47,513 bases of DNA. It comes from Methanobrevibacter sp. Lineage in GTDB: Archaea; Methanobacteriota; Methanobacteria; Methanobacteriales; Methanobacteriaceae. This document shows, in pieces, positions 7,973-17,141 of the stretch. The notes beneath the pieces were generated by a model that did not search any database, had not been told where the DNA came from, and worked only from the letters and a program-made list of their open reading frames with translations. Numbering within the stretch: position 1 is the first letter of the stretch; each line of letters opens with the position of its first letter. Location of the stretch: assembly GCA_017473945.1 (NCBI GenBank), contig JAFUIW010000028.1:1-47513 (forward strand), given 5' to 3'. A program made the position numbers and the translations under genes.

Positions 7973-9484
7973 TTATTTTATACCTTTATATGCACGAAAA
8001 CCACCCGCAAGGAATTGGTCTGCAATGCCTTTTGCAGATGGAGCAACACAATATTTAACTCCATGATTTGCCATGTACTGTGCAGGAGTTTTCAAGTTAC
8101 CAATAGTAGAACCTCTGTTCCAGTCATATGCAGTTTTCAAACTTTTCAATTTCTCAATACTATTCCTATAAGGACCATTACCCGTAGGTTTAGTCCATGT
8201 TCTACTATCCCATGCAGGACAATGCACACTACCATTTTTCTTAATAGTTCCACCATAATAGTTTAAACCCATTTCCCAAATAGTATCAGCACATAATCCG
8301 TTATACACATTCATATAGCAACCATTTTTTATTTTCTTATAATTTCGGCTGTGTGCTTTAGGTCCAATATTAGTATCAATATCAACAGTCCAACCCGCTT
8401 TACGAATATATTTTGCAATTTCTTTGAGGAATGAAACTGTTTCCCCACCATCAGCATCAATTAACAAGTATTTTCGTTTAGTTCCATATGGATTACCTGT
8501 TTTAGTAGGTGAACTAGTAGATTTATTTTTCTTAGATGATGATGAACTTGAACTAGACTTAGCAGTAGAAGATGAACTAGCAGGATTTTTAACACTTTCA
8601 GATACAATTCCAAAAAATGCAGTTAAATCCAAACCTAATAATTTTTTACTAGTATATTCCGTAGAATTCTTTGTTTCATCCTTCGCTTGGACATTTACAT
8701 TAGTGATAACATTTTTAGTATCAAACTTAATATCTGCAGAACCAGCTTCATCATAATCAGTTAATACCAAACCAGTATTCTTCCATTCTTCTTTTGATAT
8801 AGGTTTAATCTGAAGAACACCATTGCTACTGAAATACACATCAACATCTGCGTAAGTATGACAAATAGCTAATATTTGGTCCATATGTGATGAACCTCTA
8901 GTAATTACCTGTGGTTTTTGAGCTAACATGTTAATACCAATGGGATTACCATACAAACTAGGTTTGTACATATCCAAAGGTTTTAAACCACTATACATAT
9001 GACCGTATGTTTTTTTAATAGAATTACTAATAGTACCTTTAATAGGAACTTGACCTCTGCTTAATAACCATTTCAGATACCTATACCAAGTCACATCTCC
9101 TACAAGAATTGCTCCAGTTTTGCTTTGATAGAACCTACTAAAATCTTGACATTGATAAGTGAAAGTACCATCATCACTAATTGTATAATCTTTTGAGAGA
9201 AAAACACCAGTGAAATTTTCATGTAATGTTGAAACAATTTTAATAATATACAAACCATCAGTTAGATCTAAATGATAAGAAGTTGTGAAGTTTGCAGTTT
9301 TTCTACGAAAATCAGTTTCACGAATTTGATATTTCACAAAAGGTATTTCATACCAATATTCAAATTTTTTTAAATTAAAAGCAACACTGGTAGCATCTGC
9401 TACCTGTGCAATGTAAATATGGAAACTAGATAATTTAGTAATATTATCATCTGCTATCACTTCTGTTTGAACTTTAGAAGCCAT
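7973..9484 (-). CDS. Baseplate hub protein (XkdQ/gpD-like) with C-terminal uncharacterised domain
   Basis: A 503-residue protein. Residues 1-290 resemble phage tail hub proteins of the XkdQ/gpD type (AQKPQVITRGSSHMDQILAI followed by YADVDVYFSSNGVLQIKP). A Ser/Lys-rich linker spans about 295-335. The C-terminal 165 residues are a separate globular domain (KYLLIDADGGETVSFLKEI, WTVDIDTNIGPKAHSRNY, VHCPAWDSRTW) that I cannot assign to a family. Given its place next to a peptidase-bearing and a wall-binding-type tail protein, a role in binding or cutting pseudomurein is possible. It sits between the tape-measure partner and the needle-type protein. Confidence 0.75.
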   Translation of the reverse strand: MASKVQTEVIADDNITKLSSFHIYIAQVADATSVAFNLKKFEYWYEIPFVKYQIRETDFRRKTANFTTSYHLDLTDGLYIIKIVSTLHENFTGVFLSKDYTISDDGTFTYQCQDFSRFYQSKTGAILVGDVTWYRYLKWLLSRGQVPIKGTISNSIKKTYGHMYSGLKPLDMYKPSLYGNPIGINMLAQKPQVITRGSSHMDQILAICHTYADVDVYFSSNGVLQIKPISKEEWKNTGLVLTDYDEAGSADIKFDTKNVITNVNVQAKDETKNSTEYTSKKLLGLDLTAFFGIVSESVKNPASSSSTAKSSSSSSSSKKNKSTSSPTKTGNPYGTKRKYLLIDADGGETVSFLKEIAKYIRKAGWTVDIDTNIGPKAHSRNYKKIKNGCYMNVYNGLCADTIWEMGLNYYGGTIKKNGSVHCPAWDSRTWTKPTGNGPYRNSIEKLKSLKTAYDWNRGSTIGNLKTPAQYMANHGVKYCVAPSAKGIADQFLAGGFRAYKGIK

Positions 9485-9508
9485 AAAAAATCATAACCTC
9501 CCATATTT

Positions 9509-10498
9509 TTATTTTTTCTTTGTTAAATCAATAACACCGTTTTTGTTTGCTTTTGGAAGTGTTGATTTAACTGTTTTTGTTCTACCAATTTGACCACACA
9601 AGTTTTCATAAGTATATTGATCAACTTTACCAGTGACTTTCAAACTATATTTTTTCTTATACTTTTTCTGATATGCCATTATAGCATTCTTTGTTAATTT
9701 ATTAAACCAACCATCGATTGTTGATTTATAAAACCCTTGTTTTTTAAGGATTTTCTGCATTGTTTTAACACAAGCAACAGATTTTTTCTTTTTACTATAC
9801 ACTAAACTGCTTCGTTTACATTTACGTAATTGAGATTCATCTGAAGCTTTGGTTTTAACTTGCGATTTTTTCGCAGCCTTAGCTTTAGCAGCTTTTGCTT
9901 TGGCTGCTTTAGCTTTTTCATATTTTTTTATTGCATTGTCACTAACATTGTTCTGGAAATTAAATTTTATTGTATTAGTACCATCATATTTTTTGAATTC
10001 TAATTCCCAAACAGTAGAATTAAGATATTCTTGATTTCTTGAAGAATTATCAACAATAAGATACTCTCCATCGGGAACATCCATAGCTTCAGTAACAACA
10101 TAAACAGGAATTCCATTGCGAATCCAGTAATCTAACATTTCAGCAACAGTTCCACTAGTTTTTGTAGTTACATTAGAACCACCAGACCAAGAAACATCTT
10201 CAAATTCTTTTGTATCATAATTATAAACACGATTAATCATGATTTTAATTTTAAAAGAATCATCAGTACGTAACATACCTTTGAAAACACTCTCTCCATT
10301 TGATAATTCGGTAGTTTTGATTTTCACATTTGGTGAATAATCAACTCCACCATTTGTAAGAACATTTAAAACCAATGGTTTGTTCTCAAATGTTTCACCA
10401 TCGATTGTATATGTTCTTAATCTAGTGTCAATAACACTGAAAAAAACAGGGTCATCTTTTGTTTTAATAGTAACTGGTGGAGTAATATCATCAACCAT
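9509..10498 (-). CDS. Tail protein following the tape measure, with peptidoglycan-binding-like domain
   Basis: A 329-residue protein overlapping the tape-measure gene by 8 bases. Residues 1-190 fit the LysM-bearing tail protein (XkdP/gp53-type) position and N-terminal style. A Lys/Ala helical linker of KAKAA repeats (about 193-212) leads to a PG_binding_1-like domain: about residues 235-305, with VACVKTMQKILKKQGFY, STIDGWFNKLTKNAIMAYQKKY and LKVTGKVDQYTYENL. Finding this three-helix wall-binding module in a virus of a pseudomurein host is notable. It probably joins tail tube to hub. Confidence 0.75.
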   Translation of the reverse strand: MVDDITPPVTIKTKDDPVFFSVIDTRLRTYTIDGETFENKPLVLNVLTNGGVDYSPNVKIKTTELSNGESVFKGMLRTDDSFKIKIMINRVYNYDTKEFEDVSWSGGSNVTTKTSGTVAEMLDYWIRNGIPVYVVTEAMDVPDGEYLIVDNSSRNQEYLNSTVWELEFKKYDGTNTIKFNFQNNVSDNAIKKYEKAKAAKAKAAKAKAAKKSQVKTKASDESQLRKCKRSSLVYSKKKKSVACVKTMQKILKKQGFYKSTIDGWFNKLTKNAIMAYQKKYKKKYSLKVTGKVDQYTYENLCGQIGRTKTVKSTLPKANKNGVIDLTKKK

Positions 10499-13355
10499 TT
10501 ATATCCCTTCCTGCAGTTTTATTATTCCAAGCTAATTCTCTTCTAGCATAATCAAGGAATTTTCTCATTCTTTCTTCAGAGTCCATATCACCGTATAAGT
10601 TAAATATGTAAGTGTCTCCACCCTCTTGATTATTACTGCTTGAAAATCCTAAAATAGATTTAATTTTTTCCAAACTAAAATTACCATATTCAACATCATC
10701 TAATGTTGGATTAAATGAATTACTAACTTCAGAACCTAAATTAGCAACATAATTAGGGAGGTCACTTCGATAAACCGCATCTTTAGTCCATTCTAATTCT
10801 TGCCTCATTGCTTTCACAATTTTACCAGGACTTCTTTGACCAAGACCAAGAATAGCAAATGCATTAGCAGCTTGTTGACCTAACCATTGTAATGCTTGTA
10901 CTAATGGAGAATTCATAACAATATTATATGCCCAATTTAAACAGTTTTGCAAAGCCTGTGGAATACCTTGAATTGTATTAGCAAAACCTTGAACCGCACT
11001 TACTGCTCTTGAAACAAGTCCTTGAACAAAATTATTACCAAAGCCCAAAGTTCTTGCAATAGCATTAGCAAATACCATTGCTAACTGTGCAGGTAATGTT
11101 CCAACAAAGGTCATGACACGTATTATTGTATCCATTACCATATTTCCAGTTAAATCTACGCTTGCAGGAATTAATCCACCTGCAGTGAAAATCCAATCTT
11201 GCAAACCTTGAAGATTAGTTAACAACCATAAAATATTGTTTATTAACTCATCAAAATTCATACCAACCAATGCTTGACTTAAGGCATCTGCCATTTCTGT
11301 ACCATACTCAGAAACAAAATTGATTAACTGTCCAAGATATTCGCCAGGAGCATTTGCCATAGCAGTTAATTCACCAATCAATGCATCATACATATATCCT
11401 GGTGAATGTTCTCCACTTCCAGTGATCCAACCATAAACCATAGATGCACCACCAAAAGATAAAATATCAGCAATTCTTAATGCAAAATCATTTGCCATTG
11501 CCAACATTGAATCTAATTCCTGTTTCAGTTTACCTGGCAATGAAGTAATATAACTAATAAACCCATTTACAGTATTTATTGCACCATTAATCATAGTATT
11601 TGTGAAATCATCACCAAAACCAGCTGCTTTCATGATTGTATCTAATAACAACTGACCAATTCTAAGAGGCAATTGTGGGAAGAATAAAATAAATCCAAGT
11701 ATTGCTTGAGTCCAATCATTAGTATTTAATCCCATTTGATTTGTGAAATCAGTAAACAAACTGGACAACCAATTAAAAGTTCCCGTAACTGATGATAGAA
11801 TGAAATTCACCAAATTCGACAAACCTGCAATAAGATTGTCAACACCTTCTCTGAACCAATCAACATTTTCATAAAGATACCATATTGCTAATCCTAAAGC
11901 AATACCAATCGCAATAGCTACCAACATCCATGAAATACTGAACCAACCTGCAATACCTTCTAATATTTCTGCAGTTCTTAAAACATCGTAAGCTTCTTTC
12001 ATCATTTTGATACCATTGATAACTTGACCTGCAGTAGAAAGGAATGTTGTTAAACCAGTTAAAGCTCCACCACCCATTAACATCATGGTAGACAACCAAC
12101 CTCCAGTTGCATCATCGAGATTTAAGAAACCTTGAAGTAAGTTTTTCACATGAGGAAGAATATCTTGACCTATTCTTTTACCACCTCTACTGAATGCTTT
12201 ACCCATCAAAGCTTCAAGCCCCTGTGTTGAACTCATTAACTCATCAGTAGAACCAGTAACTTGATTAACCGCTGCAATATATCCTTCAACATCATCTTCT
12301 TTACCTGACCATAAACCAGTGTACATTAAAGCATCTTCAGTAATACCATACTGGTCAAGACTAGCATACAATCCCTTAATACCTTTACTTAAGTCAAACA
12401 TTGCGCTTTCTGCTTTCGCTTCACTACCAGTTAAAGCCAAAACATACTGACCAAACTGTGCAACACCAGGAGTGATACTGTTAATTGTAGCACCACTAGA
12501 TTGAGTTGCTGATTGAATACCATTCAAAGCAGGAATCAAAGACTGCATACTAATTAAAGATTGGTCTGTTGTGGAATCAATAGTCTTATACAAATCTTGA
12601 TATGCAACACTGGTATCTGCCATATTTTTAAGTAAAATCTGGTTTGTTTCCGCCCTCTTTGAAGTACCATAAATAGTATCCCAAATGGATTTACCAGCCA
12701 TTCCTGCAATAGCACCAGTCACAGCATTACTAGTAGAACCAAGACTGTTACTAAGATCATCACCTAAATCAGAGATTTCTTTTTTAACAGCCTTGACTTG
12801 ACTGTCATCAACATCAACGTCAACTTGAACTTTTTCACCGTTTAGATCATCAACTTCTTTACGCACAGTTTTCAATTGACTGTCATCGGTATCAACATCA
12901 ATTTCTACATGTTCACCATTTAGGTCATTGACTTCTTTTCTAGCAGTTTTAATCTCACCAGTATCAGCATCAATGTCTACTTCAACTTTTTCACCATCAA
13001 GATTATCAATCTCTTTTTTAGCATTTTGTAGATTAATATCATCTATTTCAGTGTATATTTCAAGTTGTCTTTTACTGATGTTGTCTAGTTCTTTTTCGAT
13101 TTCTGCTATTTCTTCATCGTGAACATCAAAACCTACACTAACTTTTTTCAAATAGTTTAATCTGTTTTGAAGGTCATTACCTCTTGTGGATAATTCATCA
13201 AGTTCTTGTCGAAGTTCTTGAATTCGACCAGTATCAACATCTGCTTTAACAGTGATTTTCTGGTCTTTCATATCATCCAATTCTTTTCTAAGGTCTTTGA
13301 CCTTTTGAAAATCAGTTTCGGTTTCAACTTTAATTTTAAAACTATTTTCAGCCAT
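10491..13355 (-). CDS. Tape measure protein
   Basis: A 954-residue protein, the longest in the window. Residues 1-190 are coiled coil with four tandem repeats of the form DLNGExVxIDVDTDDSQxKTxRKEV. The centre has strongly hydrophobic segments (about 455-500: TAEILEGIAGWFSISWMLVAIAIG), typical of tape measures. The rest consists of helical and amphipathic repeats. The RBS GGAGGTGAACTGG overlaps the end of the chaperone frameshift product. Its length sets tail length; roughly 950 residues predicts a tail of about 140 nm by the usual 1.5 Å per residue, an estimate only. Confidence 0.92.
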   Translation of the reverse strand: MAENSFKIKVETETDFQKVKDLRKELDDMKDQKITVKADVDTGRIQELRQELDELSTRGNDLQNRLNYLKKVSVGFDVHDEEIAEIEKELDNISKRQLEIYTEIDDINLQNAKKEIDNLDGEKVEVDIDADTGEIKTARKEVNDLNGEHVEIDVDTDDSQLKTVRKEVDDLNGEKVQVDVDVDDSQVKAVKKEISDLGDDLSNSLGSTSNAVTGAIAGMAGKSIWDTIYGTSKRAETNQILLKNMADTSVAYQDLYKTIDSTTDQSLISMQSLIPALNGIQSATQSSGATINSITPGVAQFGQYVLALTGSEAKAESAMFDLSKGIKGLYASLDQYGITEDALMYTGLWSGKEDDVEGYIAAVNQVTGSTDELMSSTQGLEALMGKAFSRGGKRIGQDILPHVKNLLQGFLNLDDATGGWLSTMMLMGGGALTGLTTFLSTAGQVINGIKMMKEAYDVLRTAEILEGIAGWFSISWMLVAIAIGIALGLAIWYLYENVDWFREGVDNLIAGLSNLVNFILSSVTGTFNWLSSLFTDFTNQMGLNTNDWTQAILGFILFFPQLPLRIGQLLLDTIMKAAGFGDDFTNTMINGAINTVNGFISYITSLPGKLKQELDSMLAMANDFALRIADILSFGGASMVYGWITGSGEHSPGYMYDALIGELTAMANAPGEYLGQLINFVSEYGTEMADALSQALVGMNFDELINNILWLLTNLQGLQDWIFTAGGLIPASVDLTGNMVMDTIIRVMTFVGTLPAQLAMVFANAIARTLGFGNNFVQGLVSRAVSAVQGFANTIQGIPQALQNCLNWAYNIVMNSPLVQALQWLGQQAANAFAILGLGQRSPGKIVKAMRQELEWTKDAVYRSDLPNYVANLGSEVSNSFNPTLDDVEYGNFSLEKIKSILGFSSSNNQEGGDTYIFNLYGDMDSEERMRKFLDYARRELAWNNKTAGRDING

Positions 13356-13382
13356 TTTTACCAGTTCACCTCCTTAAAAAAT

Positions 13383-13558
13383 TTATAATACAACAAATGG
13401 TTTGTTATTGTTTTTCCATTCCCAAATGATTTTGTTAATAATTGTGACACAATGTCTTTGTAAAGGAGTCATTGTTGTTAAATCACCATTATTAATTCTG
13501 TAACCATTCATTTGAGCGAAAGTAATAAATTTCAATATTCCTTTTTCATCTTCTAAAA
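13383..13558 (-). CDS. Frameshift extension of tail assembly chaperone (GT-like product)
   Basis: This open frame has no start codon or RBS of its own. It is entered by -1 frameshifting at the heptamer T-TTG-GGG (13565-13559) at the end of the 13553-13969 gene. The fusion continues GVLEDEKGILKFITFAQMNG, adds 58 residues and stops at 13383, just before the tape measure RBS. This is the standard G/GT arrangement of tail chaperones, in which the long form recruits the tape measure. The slippery heptamer and open frame are seen directly; use in vivo is inferred. Confidence 0.8.
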
Positions 13559-13969
13559 CCCCAAAATGTTTTCAAGTATTTTTAACTGTTCTTCACCGAG
13601 TTTAACACCACTCACATCAGAAATCATGTTAAAAATAGTTTGAACAACTCCATTTGGCATTTTAACTAATAAATCATAATTAAAGGGTTCTCCTTTTTTA
13701 TCAAATAAGCCTAATTTAACAATTTCTAATTCTGCGGAAGAATCTCTTAATTTACGAGATAATTTAATCGCATTATTCCACTCTGGTGCAGTTAAAGGTT
13801 TAATCATACAACCTACTTTTTTCACACCTTCCGCAGTTGGAAAATCAATAATTACTGGGATTTTCGCATCTGCACCATCTAAAATCAATGTTTCTAAATC
13901 AAATAATTCTTCATCTTCTTGAGTTAAAGTCTCAAGTTCCTCTTCTTTTAATTTATCAATGCCAGTCAT
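13553..13969 (-). CDS. Tail assembly chaperone (G-like)
   Basis: A 138-residue acidic protein between tail tube and tape measure, the canonical chaperone position. It contains KVGCMIKPLTAPEWNNAIKLSRKLRD and ends EEQLKILENILGF. Its 3' end reads TTT-GGG-GTT-TTA-G, a canonical XXXYYYZ slippery site a few bases before the stop. It probably keeps the tape measure soluble during tail assembly and is not part of the mature virion. A terminator-like hairpin lies upstream (14012-14041), so its expression may be lower than that of tube and sheath. Confidence 0.82.
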   Translation of the reverse strand: MTGIDKLKEEELETLTQEDEELFDLETLILDGADAKIPVIIDFPTAEGVKKVGCMIKPLTAPEWNNAIKLSRKLRDSSAELEIVKLGLFDKKGEPFNYDLLVKMPNGVVQTIFNMISDVSGVKLGEEQLKILENILGF

Positions 13970-13999
13970 AAAAAATTCAATCCTTTAAATAAAAATTTT

Positions 14000-14041
14000 T
14001 CAAAAAAAAATAAAGTAACACAAAAAATAATGTGTTACTTT
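14000..14041 (-). terminator. Hairpin plus T-run terminator after the tail tube gene
   Basis: On the minus strand AAAGTAACAC (14041-14032) pairs perfectly with GTGTTACTTT (14021-14012) around a 10-nt loop and is followed by ATTTTTTTTT. It starts directly after the tube stop codon. It may reduce transcription of chaperone and downstream genes relative to tube and sheath. Confidence 0.75.
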
Positions 14042-14455
14042 TTAGATGTAATCGATAGTTTTTTCCATTCTACCGCATTTAAATTTCAAATTGTGAACTG
14101 TATGTTCTTCAGCTTTAATTTCGTAGTCATCACCATCAGTAAGACAATCGAAATAAGTCCTTTTAATGTAGAAAGGTCTTTCACCAGAAGGCCTTTTAAT
14201 TTCTTTAACAGTAACAATTCCAGGTGTGTTTAACATTTCTTCAATTGCATCAGATAAAGTAACATAATCTGTTAAACCTTCATATGAAACTTTGTCGATT
14301 TCAAGACTGTGAGCAGTTTGTTTAGTACCGTTAGTAATAACACCAGAAAAGGTAGTTGTAGTTGAAACATTTGTTTCACGAGAACCTTTTACTCCAGTAC
14401 CATAAAGCATGTCTACTCCATTAATAACTACAGTTTTATCATCATCTCTAGCCAT
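14042..14455 (-). CDS. Tail tube protein
   Basis: A 137-residue protein directly downstream of the sheath, separated by one base. The composition (beta-rich, INGVDMLYGTGVKGSRETNVSTTTTFSGV at the start, IKRPSGERPFYIKRTYFDC late) and position between sheath and chaperone fit a contractile-tail tube protein (XkdM-like). It stops right at a strong terminator, consistent with high-level production of tube and sheath. Confidence 0.75.
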   Translation of the reverse strand: MARDDDKTVVINGVDMLYGTGVKGSRETNVSTTTTFSGVITNGTKQTAHSLEIDKVSYEGLTDYVTLSDAIEEMLNTPGIVTVKEIKRPSGERPFYIKRTYFDCLTDGDDYEIKAEEHTVHNLKFKCGRMEKTIDYI

Positions 14456-14456
14456 C

Positions 14457-15515
14457 TTATTCTACCTCCACTCTAACATAAACGTCAATGTGAGTAATAA
14501 TTCCTGCAAAGACAAGACTGTCAATGTAAATATCTACACATGAAGCTGATTTTTTAACAACTTTATACTGAATATCTTCAAGCAAGTCCAATGTGTTAAC
14601 ACACATGTCTTTAACTCTATCAATTTCTTGCTCAATTTGATTATGAGATTTAGGTCTGTTCCTATCACCTAAGAATTGATGTAAAGCAAATTCTTTAACA
14701 ACAAAATTCCTAACCCTATTAATGTATAAATCCAATCCGTTTGGTTGTTCGGAATTTACAACAACATATCTGCCTGAAGTTCTATCTTGACATTTAAAGC
14801 AAGTAATACCTGCTTCTAATAATGCTTTACCCGCATCTCCAGTTTCAAAAGTTAATTCTGGGGATACACTTGTAACACCATCTACTGTTTTCATAGTCAT
14901 AGTGTTACCAACGTTCATTCCTGCAATAAGACCAATATAATATGCAGTAGATAAAAGAACACTAACTGGATCATTACCATTAATTCCCAACTGTTGAGTG
15001 TTCAATGCATAACAATGTTCACCTGCAAGACCTGCTGTGGTTACATTAGCTGCTGCGGTTGCACCAGTTAAACTTGCACCATATCCCACTGGCATTTTAA
15101 TGTGGAAACATTCATCACAAAATGCTGTTATAATTGGCATAAATGCATCAGTTATGTTTTCTGCAACAAAGAGAATATCAAAGTCCTCTCCTTTAATTTT
15201 TGCTAATGCTTCACTTAATTTTGCAGTGGTTAATGTTTTATCTGCAGTTTTGTTGTCTCCAGTTCCTGTCCATGTAGTTGTGTTCACACATAAAAGACTG
15301 GATGCACCAATAAATAAGTAAGGTACAACTGCACAACCATTGAAAGTAGCATCATCACCAAAAGTAGTTTGTGCATCATCAACACTAACAAACAATTGAG
15401 GATTTGTTTCTTCACTATTAAAAGCACCGACTACTGCAATTTTAGAAGCAAGACCAGGTTTATTTACTAATTGTGTTTTTTTCAAAAAAACATTTACATC
15501 TGGAAGTTCTCCCAT
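14457..15515 (-). CDS. Contractile tail sheath protein
   Basis: A 352-residue sheath-like protein. The N-terminal segment KPGLASKIAVVGAFNSEETNPQLF followed by VSVDDAQTTFGDDATF is the typical sheath start. The central part has LAKIKGEDFDILFVAENITDAFMPIITAFCDE. The C-terminal helix and strands LDLLEDIQYKVVKKSASCVDIYIDSLVFAGIITHIDVYVRVEVE match the extended C-terminal arm. With baseplate J and gp25-like proteins it indicates a myovirus-type tail. It is shorter than many sheaths, closer to the DUF2586-type short form. Confidence 0.85.
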   Translation of the reverse strand: MGELPDVNVFLKKTQLVNKPGLASKIAVVGAFNSEETNPQLFVSVDDAQTTFGDDATFNGCAVVPYLFIGASSLLCVNTTTWTGTGDNKTADKTLTTAKLSEALAKIKGEDFDILFVAENITDAFMPIITAFCDECFHIKMPVGYGASLTGATAAANVTTAGLAGEHCYALNTQQLGINGNDPVSVLLSTAYYIGLIAGMNVGNTMTMKTVDGVTSVSPELTFETGDAGKALLEAGITCFKCQDRTSGRYVVVNSEQPNGLDLYINRVRNFVVKEFALHQFLGDRNRPKSHNQIEQEIDRVKDMCVNTLDLLEDIQYKVVKKSASCVDIYIDSLVFAGIITHIDVYVRVEVE

Positions 15516-15519
15516 AGTA

Positions 15520-15729
15520 TTATCCTCCTATACTTAATTCTCCATATTCTTTAACAATTTTATCAAAATCTTTTTTAGATTTACATTCAAGATTATTAAT
15601 TTCAATGTAATATTTTAATCCAGCTTTAAACATATCTGGACGTTGTAAATCAGTTAATTCTTTTTCTAAATCAAAATCTGAAACTTTTTTAGCTTCAGTT
15701 TCGATTTTTTCTTCAGTTTTTTTAGCCAT
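15520..15729 (-). CDS. Small charged protein upstream of sheath
   Basis: A 69-residue Lys/Glu-rich protein (MAKKTEEKIETEAKK) with a short C-terminal helical segment ending ELSIGG. It lies 4 bases upstream of the sheath gene and 2 bases after the tail terminator gene. The position matches the small unknown gene often found beside the sheath in contractile-tail phages. No function can be assigned. Confidence 0.6.
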   Translation of the reverse strand: MAKKTEEKIETEAKKVSDFDLEKELTDLQRPDMFKAGLKYYIEINNLECKSKKDFDKIVKEYGELSIGG

Positions 15730-15731
15730 AA

Positions 15732-16211
15732 CTATTCTACCTCTTCTAAATCATCATCAATAATTAAGTTACAAACTTCAGTAATTGTAGCCTCATCGTT
15801 TTTAAAGTCAATTGGTGGTGTTAATGTTTGAATGAGAATATGTCCTCTAGTTATCACATAGTTAGATGAATATTCTGGAGTGATATTTCTGATTACTGGT
15901 TTTGCAGTGAACTTATCAGTATTATCATAGATTAAACCAATAATTTCTTTACTAACTGCTTTAATAATCTTGATAGCTTTATCATATTCTCTTTGCTTAG
16001 TAACAATCAAGATTTCAGTTAAATCACGAAATTCACTATGAATAAAACCCTCACCATGAGATTCAGAATCAACAACACCAACAAAAATACTGTTAGATTC
16101 CTGTGCAATGACTTTGTTAGGATAATCAATTTTAAACTTACTTAAAAGTCTATTACCATCCTTTTTTGCTTCTAATAAAATATTTAAAATAATTTCATCA
16201 CTTTGTAGCAT
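15732..16211 (-). CDS. Tail terminator/completion-type protein
   Basis: A 159-residue protein between the HK97 gp10-like gene and the sheath, the usual place of the tail terminator (gpU-like). The middle region TEILIVTKQREYDKAIKIIKAVSKEIIGLIYD and the segment GHILIQTLTPPIDF fit the alpha/beta fold of that group. The assignment rests mainly on order and size. Confidence 0.6.
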   Translation of the reverse strand: MLQSDEIILNILLEAKKDGNRLLSKFKIDYPNKVIAQESNSIFVGVVDSESHGEGFIHSEFRDLTEILIVTKQREYDKAIKIIKAVSKEIIGLIYDNTDKFTAKPVIRNITPEYSSNYVITRGHILIQTLTPPIDFKNDEATITEVCNLIIDDDLEEVE

Positions 16212-16719
16212 TGTAAATCTCCGTTTTAATCACATCAACAACTTCTCTACTTGTCTGTTCAAAAGCAGGTTTCACAAAAGGATAAGGTTTTGAAGCTTTA
16301 CTTCTTTTTGCGAAAACAACTTTACCACTAGGAGTTTCCCATTTTAAAGCCTTTTTTTTAATTGGTCTGACTTCTCTGCGACCATATTCAACACATAAAG
16401 GATAAAAATGAGCAATAGTAGTTCCAACAAGATAATTAGTTTCTGTTTTCTTTTCAACCTTAATACTATTAATTAGCTTAGGTGGAGAACCAAGATTACC
16501 ATGCATTGCAATAGCTAACTCTTGAAAACTACGATTTAAATCAGCAACTTCATACGCACCTTTTTTAGAACCTTCAACAATACCTTTCTTAAACCTTTCA
16601 GCAATTTCAACACCAGGAGCAAAACAAGGGTCATCCTTGAAAAAATTAATTAGTTGATCTAACTCTGAAGTATCAGTTTCCACATCAACTTCAGTATCAA
16701 GTTGTTCCCATGTTCCCAT
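16198..16719 (-). CDS. HK97 gp10-like head-tail connection protein
   Basis: A 173-residue protein. The C-terminal half reads LVGTTIAHFYPLCVEYG followed by PIKKKALKWETPSGKVVFAKRSKASKPYPFVKPAFEQ, the familiar YxxxxEYG...PxPFxxPAF pattern of HK97 gp10 / minor tail connection proteins. It overlaps the next gene by 14 bases. Confidence 0.78.
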   Translation of the reverse strand: MGTWEQLDTEVDVETDTSELDQLINFFKDDPCFAPGVEIAERFKKGIVEGSKKGAYEVADLNRSFQELAIAMHGNLGSPPKLINSIKVEKKTETNYLVGTTIAHFYPLCVEYGRREVRPIKKKALKWETPSGKVVFAKRSKASKPYPFVKPAFEQTSREVVDVIKTEIYNATK

Positions 16720-16722
16720 TGT

Positions 16723-17088
16723 TTACCATGCCTCAAATTCGTAAAATTTGAAAGGTTTTAACATTTGCTTTGCTTGAATAATCAAATTGTCACCATAACC
16801 AACAGGGTAAGTTTCATCTTCCTGGTCATCTGGTCTTATATCATATTTTTTCCAAAGCAAACCTGCACTCCAAAAATCAATTGCAGTATTGACAATTGTA
16901 TTATCAGAGGGTAGTTCATCTTGTCGGCAAAAACTAGTAGCATAATTTGTAGCTGAATTAAAACAATCTTCTATTTCTTCGACTGTGACTTTTTTATCAT
17001 AATCGAGGTCAGATAATTCTGAATCATCTGCAACAAAACCAGGTAGTTTTAATAGTATTGATTGTATTTTAGCTTCATCCAAAGCCAA
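16723..17088 (-). CDS. Head-tail adaptor/connector protein
   Basis: A 121-residue, mostly helical protein (ALDEAKIQSILLKLPGF; VEEIEDCFNSATNYATSFC; AIDFWSAGLLWKKYDI). Size, fold style and position directly after the capsid gene match gp6/DUF4054-type head completion proteins that bind the portal ring. The family assignment is tentative. Confidence 0.65.
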   Translation of the reverse strand: MALDEAKIQSILLKLPGFVADDSELSDLDYDKKVTVEEIEDCFNSATNYATSFCRQDELPSDNTIVNTAIDFWSAGLLWKKYDIRPDDQEDETYPVGYGDNLIIQAKQMLKPFKFYEFEAW

Positions 17089-17141
17089 TTTAATCCACCT
17101 TTAAAAATTATTTAAAAAATTTGAGTGAGTAGAATTTTAAT

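Noticed and set aside
9849..10034. Rightward Ala/Phe-rich frame
   Set aside because: Complement of the Lys/Ala linker of the tail protein at 9509-10498; no RBS.
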